A DNA stretch of 64,000 nt, from assembly GCA_011634665.1 (NCBI GenBank), contig WAEK01000007.1:1537501-1601500 (forward strand), given 5' to 3'. A model generated the notes under the pieces. The model did not search any database and had not been told where the DNA came from. It saw only the letters and a list, made by a program, of their open reading frames with translations. Positions within the stretch are counted from its first letter, which is position 1, and every line of letters begins with the position of its first letter. Source of the stretch: Mortierella sp. BCC40632 (lineage: Eukaryota > Mortierellomycota > Mortierellomycetes > Mortierellales > Mortierellaceae). Made by a program: the position numbers and the translations under genes. Shown here piece by piece: positions 29,817 through 41,027 of the stretch.

Positions 29817-31658
29817 GTGAGACTCATCCTCAGACGGAGGAGCCAGAGGAAGAGGCAGGCAAAAGGGACGGCCAAGAGGCGAAGAAGGCCCTTGCTGTAC
29901 AGGCTTGCAGCCCTCCAGGACTTCAACAGCCTTCGGAAAGACAACAGAGTCCGCAAAGAAGGCGATGAAGCGTTTGCAAATGCCGCAATGCCCATTTGGA
30001 ACGCCGAGGAGTGGGAGCAAGGGCTTGACCGACCCGAAATCTTGCAGCTGAACGAGGAGGCCACAAACAACATCAGCCGGTGGAGAGAGCAGCTCAAGGA
30101 TGAAGTATGCCTGGAGTTGTATACAGATGGATCGCTAAAACACTATGCCACCGAGCAAGCCAAGATGACGTTTGGAGTGGTCGTGAAAAGCGGTTTAGGG
30201 TACAAGGAGGTTATTGCAGGGACGGTCGAGGGATATGCATCATCGACTAAGGCCGAGTTGCTTGGACTTCTTGCAGCAATTATGTGCAGCCCGCGAGGGA
30301 AGGAAGTAACAATCAGGCTCGACAACGATGCTGTGGTCCAGGGGTTTGAGAAGCTGGTGAAGGGAAGAGTGGACGCCACGAGGAGGATGAAGCAGAGAGC
30401 GACGTATGCTGAATGGTGGACATGGGTGCACCAGTCCTACTGCGACCAAGGTGGAAAGATTGAGGTAGAGTGGGTAAAAGGCCACTCAGGAAATCCAGGT
30501 AACGAAGCAGCAGACCGCTTAGCGTCCAAGGCACATCGGACGGCTAGGATCCCATGGGAGCTTCCAAAGCTGGTTAAGGATGGATATGGGTGCAGGGCTA
30601 GTTTCATGGATCACGCAGTGGAGGACGATGTTCGCCAAGTCTTGAAGCTACAGTCGGCAGCGAGGGCCCACCAGCACTGGGTCAGACAGAACAGGACGAG
30701 GCGATACATCTCCGATTGGAAAGCAATCGAGTGGAGCGCGACACTGGAGATCATTCACGAGAGGAACGCACCGAGGAGTTTCTACACGAGTGAAGGAGAC
30801 TGCCAGAGCGATCGCACAGGTTGAAGAAGCTGCACGGGATGCTTCCGACACTGAGCGAGATGAAGAAGCGACACCCAGACCTGTATGATACCGACACGTG
30901 CAGGGTCTGCGAGGAGGAAACCGAGACGATGGAGCACATCTGGGAATGCAGGGAACCCAAAGGAGGAGCAGGAGGAAGGGTGGCGAGAGGCGGTGAAGGC
31001 CGTGAAGGAGAGTGGAAAGAGGAAGTGGAAGAGAGAGTGCAAGGCGTGGTTGGAGGAAGCGAGGGACGCTAGGAGGAACGGTGGTTCACCCAAGAGGAAA
31101 AAACCAACGTTCACGGAGAAGAGTGAAGGGGATCTTTGGGACTCCTTGGAGGGGATCTTTGAAGGAGTTGAAGAGATCAGACCCAGGGAGGTTGAACAGA
31201 GATCGAGGCACAGGAGGAATGCAGAGCCGCAACACACAATCATGGAGGCGTATCAGGGAATGGTACCTGAAGTGATGATAACAAGCTGGAAGAGAATGCA
31301 CAGGACGACAAGACCGATAGCGAAGGATATGGCGACTCGATTTATCGAAGCCATTGAGGAATTTGGACGCACGCAGATCTGGGGACAGAGGTGTACAGCC
31401 ACAGTGGACTGGGAAAAGACGAAAGGAATCACTGCGGTGAGCAAACGCGCCGGGAGACGCAATGGTGATGGGAGACACCAACCTAGCCACAGTGATTTCT
31501 CAGACTTGAACAGTCCACAGCGGCCGAAGCCCGACCTCAGAGAGGCGTACAGAGAGGCGGATGAAACAGTTCTGAAGTATGTGCAGGGAAAGACTAAGCT
31601 GAATGTGATGGAGCGGCTAGGAAGCTGGAAAAAAGTGTTGACAATGGACGCCGGCTAA
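29817..31658 (+). pseudogene. LINE ORF2 remnant: RNase H and CCHC knuckle
   Basis: The frame starting near 29817 carries RNase H with all catalytic acids visible: YTDGS, STKAELLGLLAA, RLDNDAV and NEAADRLA, plus VKGHSGNPGN (about 30115-30530). It ends at 30824. The CCHC knuckle, CRVCEEETETMEHIWEC (C-x2-C-x8-H-x3-C), is in another frame from 30821. The first frame resumes after about 30960 with a Lys/Arg/Glu-rich C-terminus ending at 31658. Two compensating frame changes and the missing 5' part show that no functional protein is made here. Confidence 0.85.
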
Positions 31659-31818
31659 AAGACGACGAATGAGCGCAACAGGCCACGTAGGGGGTGGGCG
31701 GACAATACTCGACCCATTCATGCGATGTGAGTGATGCCGAAGAGTATATGGACACTGTAGACTAGGTTCTGTAGTATCCATTTGCGAGATTCCTTCTCGT
31801 TTAAGGTCCAAGTGACAA

Positions 31819-31840
31819 CAGGGCGGCCCCGGCCGCCCTG
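31819..31840 (+). other. GC-rich perfect hairpin in LINE 3' UTR
   Basis: CAGGGCGGCC and GGCCGCCCTG form a perfect 10-bp stem with a CC loop, about 40 nt before the A-tail. The sequence right after it, CCCTGGTATACCA, recurs before the tail of the second copy (32386-32400). Confidence 0.75.
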
Positions 31841-31900
31841 GTATACCATAAACTCTGCATGCCCACATGGGGTCCTTGTTAACAAAAAAAAAAAAAAAAA

Positions 31901-31918
31901 AAACGCACCCAGGCGGTT
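31901..31918. repeat. Target site duplication, right copy
   Basis: Identical to 29687-29704; directly follows the LINE A-tail. Confidence 0.85.
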
Positions 31919-32059
31919 TCGCCACGTAGAGGCCCTCGTTAACAAAAAAAAAAAAAAAGACTGCAATCCTCACCCTTGACCTTATCTTTTTTTTGTAGCT
32001 AGAGCCACCTTGGGCGCCACGGGGAGATTTAACAGTGCTGACAGATATCAATAAAACCA

Positions 32060-32424
32060 TGGGGGTTTCTTGAAGTTGAACAATCCACTAAGGTTGAGGT
32101 TAGGCCTCAAAGAAGCGTACAGGGGAAGCAGATACAACAATGATGGGCGTATGTCTTGAGCAAGAAGAAACTGAATAGGATTGAACAACTGGAGGGCTGG
32201 GAAGAAATGTTAGCGGTGGACCCAGAGACTCGATAAAATGACGAATGAGCGCAGCGGGGGATCACGTAGGGAAATGGTATTGCGACTACTCAGCGACACT
32301 GGGTGGTAACGGTCGGAGTATATGGATTAGTGTTCATTTATGAGACTTGATCTCTCAAGGAGCAGCTGGGATTGGGATGTTACCAGCCCTGGTATACCAC
32401 CCTAAATTCTGTATGCTCTCTTTA

Positions 32425-32457
<33 letters not shown>
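32060..32457 (+). mobile_element. Second, strongly truncated copy of the same LINE family
   Basis: From about 32076 the sequence follows the 3' end of the first LINE: TTGAACAATCCAC against TTGAACAGTCCAC, then KKLNRIEQLEGWEEML against TKLNVMERLGSWKKVL, then the shared ATGACGAATGAGCGCA and CCCTGGTATACCA, ending in a 32-A tail (32426-32457). It is diverged and carries stops, so it is older than or different in lineage from the first copy. Its 5' limit and target site duplication were not resolved. Confidence 0.75.
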
Positions 32458-32461
<4 letters not shown>

Positions 32462-32713
32462 CGAGCTAGTAAGGCAAAGGACTAGAGAAGGATTAATAAG
32501 CTCCATGTAAGGAAGAAGGAGAATTCTTCCGAATCCTCAGAACCAAGCATTGTTTGAGCTGGATAACTTACTGGTTGCTGAATTGAAATACGAGCCTTCC
32601 AAATCTGGCAAGCATGCTTGCGTTGTTTGTTTTTTTTTTTTTTCACTGCGCAGGGAATGAGATCTGCAGCTCATGCTCAACAGCTGTACCTTCTCTCCCA
32701 CACTATCTTTCTC

Positions 32714-32766
<53 letters not shown>

Positions 32767-32904
32767 CTTTTCTTCACCTCTCATCACCACTACCCTTTCT
32801 GTCACCACTTAGTATCCATTCGGTCTCTCTGCCCTGTTGCCTCCTCTTCCTTCATTTCTTTTTATCATCTTCTCCCAAAACAAAAGCATTCCCATTGAGT
32901 AGCC
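32458..32904. other. Promoter/leader region of GNAT-like gene with CT repeat
   Basis: Includes T-tract 32629-32643 and a long CT repeat (about 32699-32762) 140 nt before the ATG. CT-rich leaders precede most genes in this window. Confidence 0.5.
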
Positions 32905-34975
32905 ATGGTCACCGACAGTCTCGTCCAAGAGCAAGCACCGAGGTCCCAGCGGATCGACATTGGAGACGGCCTCATCATGCGTTGGTCTACCAGAGCAGAT
33001 GCTCAGAATGTTGCTGACTGCGTTGCAATAGCCTTTAAAGTATGCAATGTCTTTTTGTTCAGGGGACATGTACATTTACTCACATGGGCACAAGGTCTGG
33101 AGCACTCAAGTACTCTTTACATTTTTTTTTTTTGGCATCTTTAGTGGTTACCCATCGGGGTCGAGATTCAAGAGGACGATGACCCAGTACCGAACGCAAC
33201 TATCTATGCTTCAGCTGTAAGTACCTTTGACTCTTTGCGCCTGTTGTCTATGCAAGGAGGCATTTTGATGCCATATTACGATTACTGACCTTTCTTTCAC
33301 ATGCCTTTCTCTACCTCTCTTGTTTTCTCTTTTTTGTAGAAACGACTCCTCCGAGGAAACTGTCGAGTAATGAGTGAATACGATTATGCGCTTGTCGAGA
33401 ACACACTAGCTAAGCCAGGTCAGAACCCCATCGTTGCCTGTGTCTCTCTCCAGAAAGCAATTGGATTCTATGGCAAGACCCGCATTCAATTTGGCAAACC
33501 AGAGTTAATTGGAACCCATCCAGGTAAGATTAAGTGGCCGTAGATGTTTGGTGAAGAGCGTGGGTGCGTGTGTGTGGGGAGGGGCTAAAGGCTGCGGTAC
33601 AAGAAAGCTTTGTACAACCAGGAGCAGACAGCATTAGACAGCAGCAACGAGGAAAGCTTGGCATTTGTGTTAATTTTGTATACATTCCAACTCACCGTGT
33701 TTTCTCCAAATACTCTTTCCTCGGTTTACACTAGATTTCCGTGGGCGCAATCTCATACGTCGACTGTTGTTTGAAATGATTCATCCGGCGTCAGAGGCTC
33801 GTGGGGATGCCATCCAGATGATTGCAGGAATCCCTTACTACTACAAACAGTTTGGATACGAGTATGCTCTCGGCTTCCACGTTCTTTACCATGCCTCAGA
33901 TATCACAGCCTCGATTCCTGCTCTAGAAAGTGGAACTAAAGAGTCGGCACAGCTGCGGCCGCCAATCCGAGACGACATTCCTTATCTGGTCAGAATGAGC
34001 ACCCCAGAAAAGAATTTTATAAATGCGGGGATCAAAGTCATTTACACTAGAGACTTTTGGGAGTACATTGCCTTTGAGGTAACCGAGACAGCAGAGTCCG
34101 AAGAGGATATTTCCCGCTTTACACGAATCATCGTTGACCCCAAGACTGGCCAAGACATTGGTATTGTCATGGCTAGGATACGCGCGGGTATGCTCCAGCT
34201 GCATCTCTTGAATCTCGAGAAAGGCTACTCCTATAGGGATACATACATCTCAGTCCTGAGACAATTGGTTGACTTTGCTAATGAACCCTCGGTCTATGAG
34301 TTGAAAGTCAAGAAGGCACTCCCAGTGGAGGAACAGCCAGTGGCATCCACTAGTAGCGTCCAAGAACTGACGACCACAGGGGCAGAGATTAAGAGCAAAG
34401 AAACTGAACCCCCTAAAAAGGTGAAGAAATTTGGTCATGTACTCTTTCCAGACCATCCAGTTCATCAGCTTTTATCCACTACGCACAAGGCTGGTCCTGC
34501 CTATCCTCGGTTCTTTACGCGCATTAGCTCTTATTCGGACTTTCTCCTCAAGGTCGCACCAACCCTTGAAGATCGTCTTGAAAACTCTGGTCTTGCTGGT
34601 ATCACAGTGACCTGGCACATTGATTTTTACCGGACTGTCGTCGGAAGTACTGGCCGTGGACTCGAGATGGTGTTTGAGAATGGCAAGCTTGTTCAGGCCC
34701 AAGACTGGGTCCCACCGCCACCCGAGGTCAAAATGGAAGCAGCCAGGGCCAGGATTGCACAAGCCAAAGAAGAAGGCCGACCAGACAAGAAGCCACTGGA
34801 ATTCACAGCGAGTTTCCCACCATTGTCATTTACGCGACTGTTGGTGGGAGATCTGAGCGTTGACCAGATGTTAGAGCTCTTTACAGACTGCGAAGTGGAA
34901 GGAGAAGAGGCCAAGTTGATGCTCCGGACCCTGTTTCCGAAACAGACATATTTCTTTGATATCTTTTGGTGGTAG
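32905..34975 (+). CDS. GNAT-type N-acetyltransferase-like protein
   Basis: Exons: 32905-33039, 33145-33216, 33340-33523, 33735-34975; 543 aa. The N-terminal third looks like an acetyltransferase fold: a first strand LIMRWSTRADAQNVADCVAIAF, a central region with VSLQKAIGFYGKTRIQFGKPELIGTHP, and a probable acetyl-CoA loop helix FRGRNLIRRLLFEMI followed by GIPYYYKQFGYEYALGF. A second related half (IRDDIPYLVRM and onward, about residue 200) and a C-terminal domain ending FPKQTYFFDIFWW suggest a two-part protein resembling Eis-like acetyltransferases with an SCP2-like end; that is inference. Substrate unknown. Start chosen at the first ATG after the CT-rich leader; all four exons join in frame. 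Confidence 0.75.
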
Positions 34976-35038
34976 GAGTTGTCTTTCTGGAAGATAATCC
35001 TTTGGAACGAAATATAAAAAGGCTGGCGATCGTGTCGT

Positions 35039-35069
<31 letters not shown>

Positions 35070-35275
35070 GTGTATGTGTATATGTGTAGATGTGTGTAGT
35101 GGATAGATAAAGAAAGCTCGGAAAAATGACTGTTTGTCTGTTTACGTAAATGCCTTTGCAGGGCCATTGGTGGTCGTTTTTACGCTATGGTAGCGATTGC
35201 TTACTACACAAACTGCTCTGTAGTAGATCCTAGGAAAACACGTTCCACAAAAAGCGGAGGATTTGTCTGGAATGT

Positions 35276-35346
<71 letters not shown>

Positions 35347-38188
35347 ACCTTGTTTAGTAGAGTGTATTCATTGAGGCCTAGAAGTTATCAAAGCGCATCG
35401 GTAGTCTATATTTCTTCCATTCCAAGCGCGACTCTGGATAGTGCTTAGAGTTACCAAATCCAAACATGATTAGCAGGTCAAAAATACTGACGCTACTCTT
35501 GTCGTCTGGCTATTAGGAAGAGGTTGAGTAGAGCTGGGAGCAGCGGGAATGGAAGTAGATGTGATAAGGGTGGGGGACGAGGCCAAGAGGGTATTTGAAA
35601 TTAAAATGGGATTGGTCGAATGCACCAAAAGCTTATGTCGAAAGACGATAGACGGGTCTGTCGAAGACTTAGAACCATCAACGATTTGCTGATTTGACAA
35701 GGTCGATGGCTTTAGGTCTTTGGTGAGCGTGCCTAGGTTTGTGAGGTTATAGATGTGCGGGACGAAGAGGGAAAGAGAAACAGCCAGCCAGCAATCTATC
35801 GACCACAGAGCGACTCATTCTACAGGACATGGGTGAGTTGTTGAGTGAGGAAAGATGACCGGGAGGTCTGTCATTGTGCTCTCTGGGGTCATCGTCAATC
35901 ATCAAAGCCATAGAGTGGCAGAGCCAGGTTTCGTCCAAATGATGATTCCACTGAGAACAACGACTGGGTGCAGGATCGGCGCGACTGCGAGAGCTGAGAG
36001 AATGTTGACGACCTCTTTTCCGGAAGAGAAAGAAGATGTAATCGAGCGAAGGATGATAATAGTGATGGATTCTGGGATCCTTGTGCTCAAAAGGGTCAGC
36101 ACATGTCAGACAGAGACTTTACAGGGAAGGGGGGAGGCACAGACTCTTTTTAAGGATTGGTTTGTAATGCTTTGTTTGATATCAAGGATGGAAAGAAGCG
36201 AGAGCTTACAGCGAGACATACAGAATTGCTTCTCAAGGGAGAGAGAGAAATTATGGGGACAGATTTAGAGATGAGATAGATGAGACGCGTCTAGAAAGGC
36301 CTACAACCATGCACTGCGGGATGCTGTTGAGTCTACGCACATGTGTAGACTCTATAGCCTTGTCATGGTTTGCAGTTTGGTTCACCTATCCCGTCCCCAT
36401 CCAAGTTCATCAATAGGAGTCAAATCTGTAAGCCTTGAAGGTCCAACGAAGATCAGCATTGTCTCGTGCTCGTTAGCACGTGGCTATTTGACAGCCATGC
36501 AGTCTTGTCTCGCAACATAATCCTGCCCTAGCCATCCTGGGTATAGTGGCAGAAAAAAGAAAAAAGAAAAAAGAAAAAAAAACCCCCATTTTCCAGCTCC
36601 GTGTTTGAAGATGGGCCAATTGACGAGTCATTCTCAGTCTCGTTCAAATACTTCGTTTCTGTGCCTCTGAGAGAGACTCAATTGGGAAGAGCAGGGATGT
36701 GAGGGGAATAAGAGTTGATATGAGCATGATAGCTGGCTGAGAATGGTGTGAGAAGGGAAGGAGGGGAGCTGTCTTGTGCGTGTGAGTGACTGCGTTTGGG
36801 GACGCTAGGCTGGTTCCAGCTCTCTTGGGTTCGAAAGAAGAAGAAGAAGGGCCCACAACAAGCCTCTCCTCCCCGCTGGTAGTGGTCATCCGCTTTCTCT
36901 TCGTCTCGATCCATCTCATCTCTATCTCTCCACAGAGAGGGCTCTCCAAACCTTCGGTTTCTTCCTTCCACTCCCTCCCCCCCACTCTCTCCCCACGGCG
37001 ACAACAAAAAAAAAAAAAAAAGAAAGACCCGCTGGCCAAAGGGCCCAACAACGCTCGCCCAGGTTCAACCACAACCACACGATAAGCCCGGACAAAGCAT
37101 AAGGCGTACAGCTTTCAGTTGGAGTCACACCAGCTCTCTTGTGCCACATTATTCGTGCTCACTCTCCACGACCTTGCCCATCCCGTAGACTAGCCCAGCT
37201 CTTTTTTTTTTTTTTTTTTTTTCATGGTCTACGAAGTGCATCCAATGCGTGGACTCGAACAGGGGACACGCGTTGTCTGCGGTGGACCAGCCACATCGAT
37301 CAGCACGGGGCCTGCTGGTACGACACAGCCAAAGTGTGTGTGAGTGTGAGAGAGGAAAAAGAAAAAAAAAATGCTCAGGAGAGGCTTCTCTCCGTGGCAT
37401 GGGACAGGCGTCCGAGTCATGATTGCACAAGGGCAGACATGACCAGTTGCTGTGGTTGTTGTTAGCCGTTCGCTTCTTTAATTCCTGTCGTCTCACCACT
37501 GTTCCGCCCTTGTGTTGCAGGAGGGGATGGATACCCGCAAGCGATTGATTCACCTTGGCCTTGTCTCCTCGCCCTGTGTGGCAGTGGCCGTTTTGGAGAC
37601 CCAGCTTGTTTTGGTCCTCTTTAATGGCCGCCGTCGGTGCCAATGGCATTGCGAGGATGAGATAAAGAAGGAGAGTAGGGGGCGGACAGTGGGAGACGGG
37701 CACCGTCACTCCCATAGCGAGGTGTGAGGCTCCAAGGGAGACCGGGAGCTTTGCAGGAGGCAAGTGGCGGTTTTGCCCTGGTTGGGCGTTCTGGTAAAAG
37801 GCACGGATCAGGATGGGCAAAAGGCGTGTGTGTCCGCGCGCTAGGTTTCATTGTGCTTACAGTCGACTCCCTGCTGACGACCCTCCAACCAACCCAGGTC
37901 AGAAGCATGCGAGGAGGGGTCCGTTCCTCCTCGGGAAAATCAGTCTAGCCGTGCAGACGGTCCTCGTGCGTCTGGTCAACATGGGGCCAAAAAAGACGAG
38001 TCAGAACTATCCAAGAGCAAAAGACAGATGAATGGAGGAAAGAGGGTAAAGGTGAGTAAAGTGGGTGAGAGGAGGGTGAGAGGAGGGTGAGAGGAGGAGA
38101 GGAGGAGAAGAGGAGGAGTGTGCGTGTGAGCGATCTCACATCGTCCTCACGTTGCGTCCCTGGGCCTGATTTTCATTTCTTCGATTTG

Positions 38189-38219
<31 letters not shown>

Positions 38220-38726
38220 TTCCGTGCCTGCTGCTGGCTCGCTGTTTTCATTTTACATCGATGGACAGAGGTCCACGCCGAGCCCATGTCGTGTGTTTGC
38301 ATTTGTGTGTATTTGTGCAGTAATGATATAAATGTGTTTGTCTGTGTGTATGTGTCTGTATGTGTGTGTGTATGTATGCGTGTGTGTGCGGGCGGGCAGG
38401 TATCAAGCATGGAAACGGGCAGAACAGGGCAGGGCAGGGCAGGGCAAGGCAAGGCAGGGGAGGCAAGCCTCTGTCTGTCCCTGGGTGGAGTCAGGGTCGC
38501 CGTAGCCGTAGCCGTAGAAGCCATTTTGTCTGGTGCATCGGACGATTCGATTCGTGCTTTTGAGAGACATCGCCTGTGCAAGGGAGGGGCCACATCGACT
38601 GACAACTGGCACAGCGGGGGTTGGGTTGGGTTGGCTTCTCTTGGGGTGCCCGAGCTGACATCGGCCTCGATCTTGGGTTGGAGCGGGGGAGATGCGCATT
38701 CGCCCGCTTCTTCTTTCTTGCTCTCT

Positions 38727-38769
<43 letters not shown>

Positions 38770-38895
38770 ATTTTTTCTTTCCCTTCTGTCTCCCCCCACA
38801 CCCACACAGACAGACGTATTAGAGTTCCTTCGACTCCCCCCACAAAAACACCTTCTCGCTCACTCACACCACACACGTTGTGTCTGTGTCGCTGA

Positions 38896-38926
<31 letters not shown>

Positions 38927-39138
38927 CCTTTCTTTTTTCTTCTTTTTCCTTTTTCTTCTTCTCCTCTCAATCTTTTTGACTTCTTGTATACCCTGTCGGC
39001 AACCTATCCTCGACCCTCGATCGTCTTTCTTCTTTCGCCTTCTTCCTCAACATACTTTGAACATCCAGCTAAACCCTCCTATTCCTTCCTTCCTTTCATT
39101 TCTCTCACCACGCCATCCATTCGAATTACATTTCCGCC
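34976..39138. other. 4.2 kb spacer, microsatellites, no convincing gene
   Basis: T-tract 35040-35069, CT repeat 35280-35345, AAAAAAG repeat about 36552-36580, A-tract 37006-37021, T-tract 37202-37222, GGGTGAGAGGA repeats about 38066-38110, TG-rich 38325-38395, CT repeat 38727-38766 and T-tract 38898-38926. Some frames are fairly long (35855-36268 plus; 36644-37078 and 37149-37820 minus) but show low-complexity or atypical composition and no domain. The 3' end is probably the promoter and leader of the next gene. Confidence 0.45.
35280..35345. repeat. (CT)n microsatellite, about 66 nt uninterrupted
   Basis: About 33 perfect CT units between the GNAT-like gene and the unassigned spacer; the longest perfect dinucleotide array noted in the window. 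Confidence 0.9.
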
Positions 39139-40996
39139 ATGGGAAATGTGTCGAGCGCTGACCAGGACAAGGTCAATGAACTGCTAACTACAAGAGCAAA
39201 GCGAAAGATCATCGACCGTAACAGGAGGCGTGCCCAGCAACAGCAGACGACACGGCTTGGTACAAGCCCAACCTCGTCCGCTTCTGTGGATGGTATCCAA
39301 AACATCATCAGCGGTATCCCAATCCAGGGTCAAAGTCAAGGACCAACCGCCTACGCGCCCGACTCATACCCCTATGCCCACTCCGACTACTTTATTAGCT
39401 CCAGCGCTGGCTCTGATACCAAGAGCATGATGAGTGTTAGCACTAGCATCTCCATGGTCAGCACGCGGGCCATCGACATGGTGCCGCAGAGCCCTGCTTC
39501 TCCTTCCTTTTCGATCCCTTCCTCTGCAACGACACCAACATCTGCTAGCTCGCAGCAGCATGACACAGTACTCTTATCTGGCTCCAGGGTAGAAGACCGA
39601 TATCCAGATGCGAGTCCTGTCCACCCATGTGAGCCCCTGCCACGACGCGCACAACACTCTCTGCCGATCATTATCCCTCAACCGCCAATGGCGAGTCCCG
39701 TCGGAGCCGAAGACTTCGCGCCACAAGGGACAAGGGGTACAGGGACGGCGATCGGCACGGCTGTGTATCAGCCTGTACGGCGAGGCTCGGAACACCATCT
39801 CCACCTGTTACAGCAACAGCAACAACAGCAGCCATCACCACATCCAGCGCAGTCTCAGCATCAGCATCTTAATCATCAGTATCATCAGCAACAGCCACAG
39901 CCACAGCAGCAACAACAACAGCAGCAGGTACAACAGCTGGCACCTGATCTCCAACCCCTTGGTACCTCACCCGAGGCAAGGGACTGGCTAAAGCAAAAGC
40001 CCACGCGGTCATCAACCCATCTGATGCACCAGTATAACTTCCAGAGTCGCCAGTACTACCAGCCACCCGGGATACCCGTCAAGATTGTCAACAATACCTG
40101 CCGCAACATGACTGGGTACGCCGATGTGCCGAGCCTTGCTCGCCCAGGGAACGCTAACCCGAACTATACCTCTATTAATACGGTTAGCGCGCTTGGGAAC
40201 AAGAGCGTCTACTCTTCCTCCTCCCCACCATCCTCCTCTGGTCATAATAACACCCCTTCCACCCTACCGGCCGTCAATGGAGCCAGTCCCTCTTCTCGTC
40301 AGCCCTACTCGTCCGCGCCTCTTCCCATCAGCTCTGGCCTAGCGGGAACGAGCCGTTATCCCGCCAGCAGCACCACCATGCCCACATCTTTGTCCGCCAC
40401 CTCAGGCACAAGCTTGAATGTCTCAATACCGTCACAGCGACCTCCAGGCAAGGATCTTCATCTAGGCAAGATGGTCATGTCGAGGTCCAAGTTGAATACA
40501 CCTTTGGCATCGACGACGTTTTCGTCAGCACCGGGCTCAGCACCTGTCCTAGGATCACCACTGGAATTGACATCAGAGCCTTCAGTAGAGACGCGGAGAG
40601 CACGGCCAAGCTCGACCATCTCGTCGTTGAGGTCTTTGTTAGGAAATCATCCCCATGGTCTATCGTTAATCGAATCACTCGAAGAAGATGAGGACGAAGA
40701 GGGTGAGTCCATGTCCGAAACCGAGTCTGCAGAGTCTGAGGCAGACCTGACACAACGGTTACAGTCCATGTCAACGACAGCAACGGTGACGATGGCTGAG
40801 GGGACACCCGAGTCGACCTCGACACGTGAAGGTGTTGGCGCTATGAAGCGGGCCCCCAAGAAGCGTCCACCGCCTCGGTTCGAGTGGATGGCGGAGCGGC
40901 GGCGGTTCAGCTCTGCAAACATCTCGACGATCAGTCTCGATATCCAGGACAGGTATGTCTCCCGCTTGCCTCAATACGTCATATCTAGTCTAGTTA

Positions 40997-41027
<31 letters not shown>

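Larger units (their letters stand above)
29705..31900 (+). mobile_element. 5'-truncated LINE (non-LTR retrotransposon) with A-tail and TSD
   Basis: About 2.2 kb bounded by an 18-bp direct repeat, with an A-tract (about 31883-31903) directly before the right copy. This is the mark of target-primed reverse transcription. Contents in order: a short Glu/Arg/Lys-rich segment, the end of the polymerase region, an RNase H domain, a CCHC zinc knuckle and a basic C-terminal region, then a 3' UTR with a strong hairpin. Endonuclease and most of the reverse transcriptase are missing. RNase H plus a terminal CCHC fits the I/Tad-like groups of LINEs; the exact clade needs the missing RT domain. Confidence 0.88.

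Noticed and set aside
35855..36268. 137-codon plus-strand frame
   Set aside because: Composition is not simple, but no motif or partner exon was found; support is too weak to call a gene.
37149..37820. 223-codon minus-strand frame in the 35-39 kb spacer
   Set aside because: Includes poly-Lys/Phe from a T-tract; no recognisable motif, no conserved splice context.
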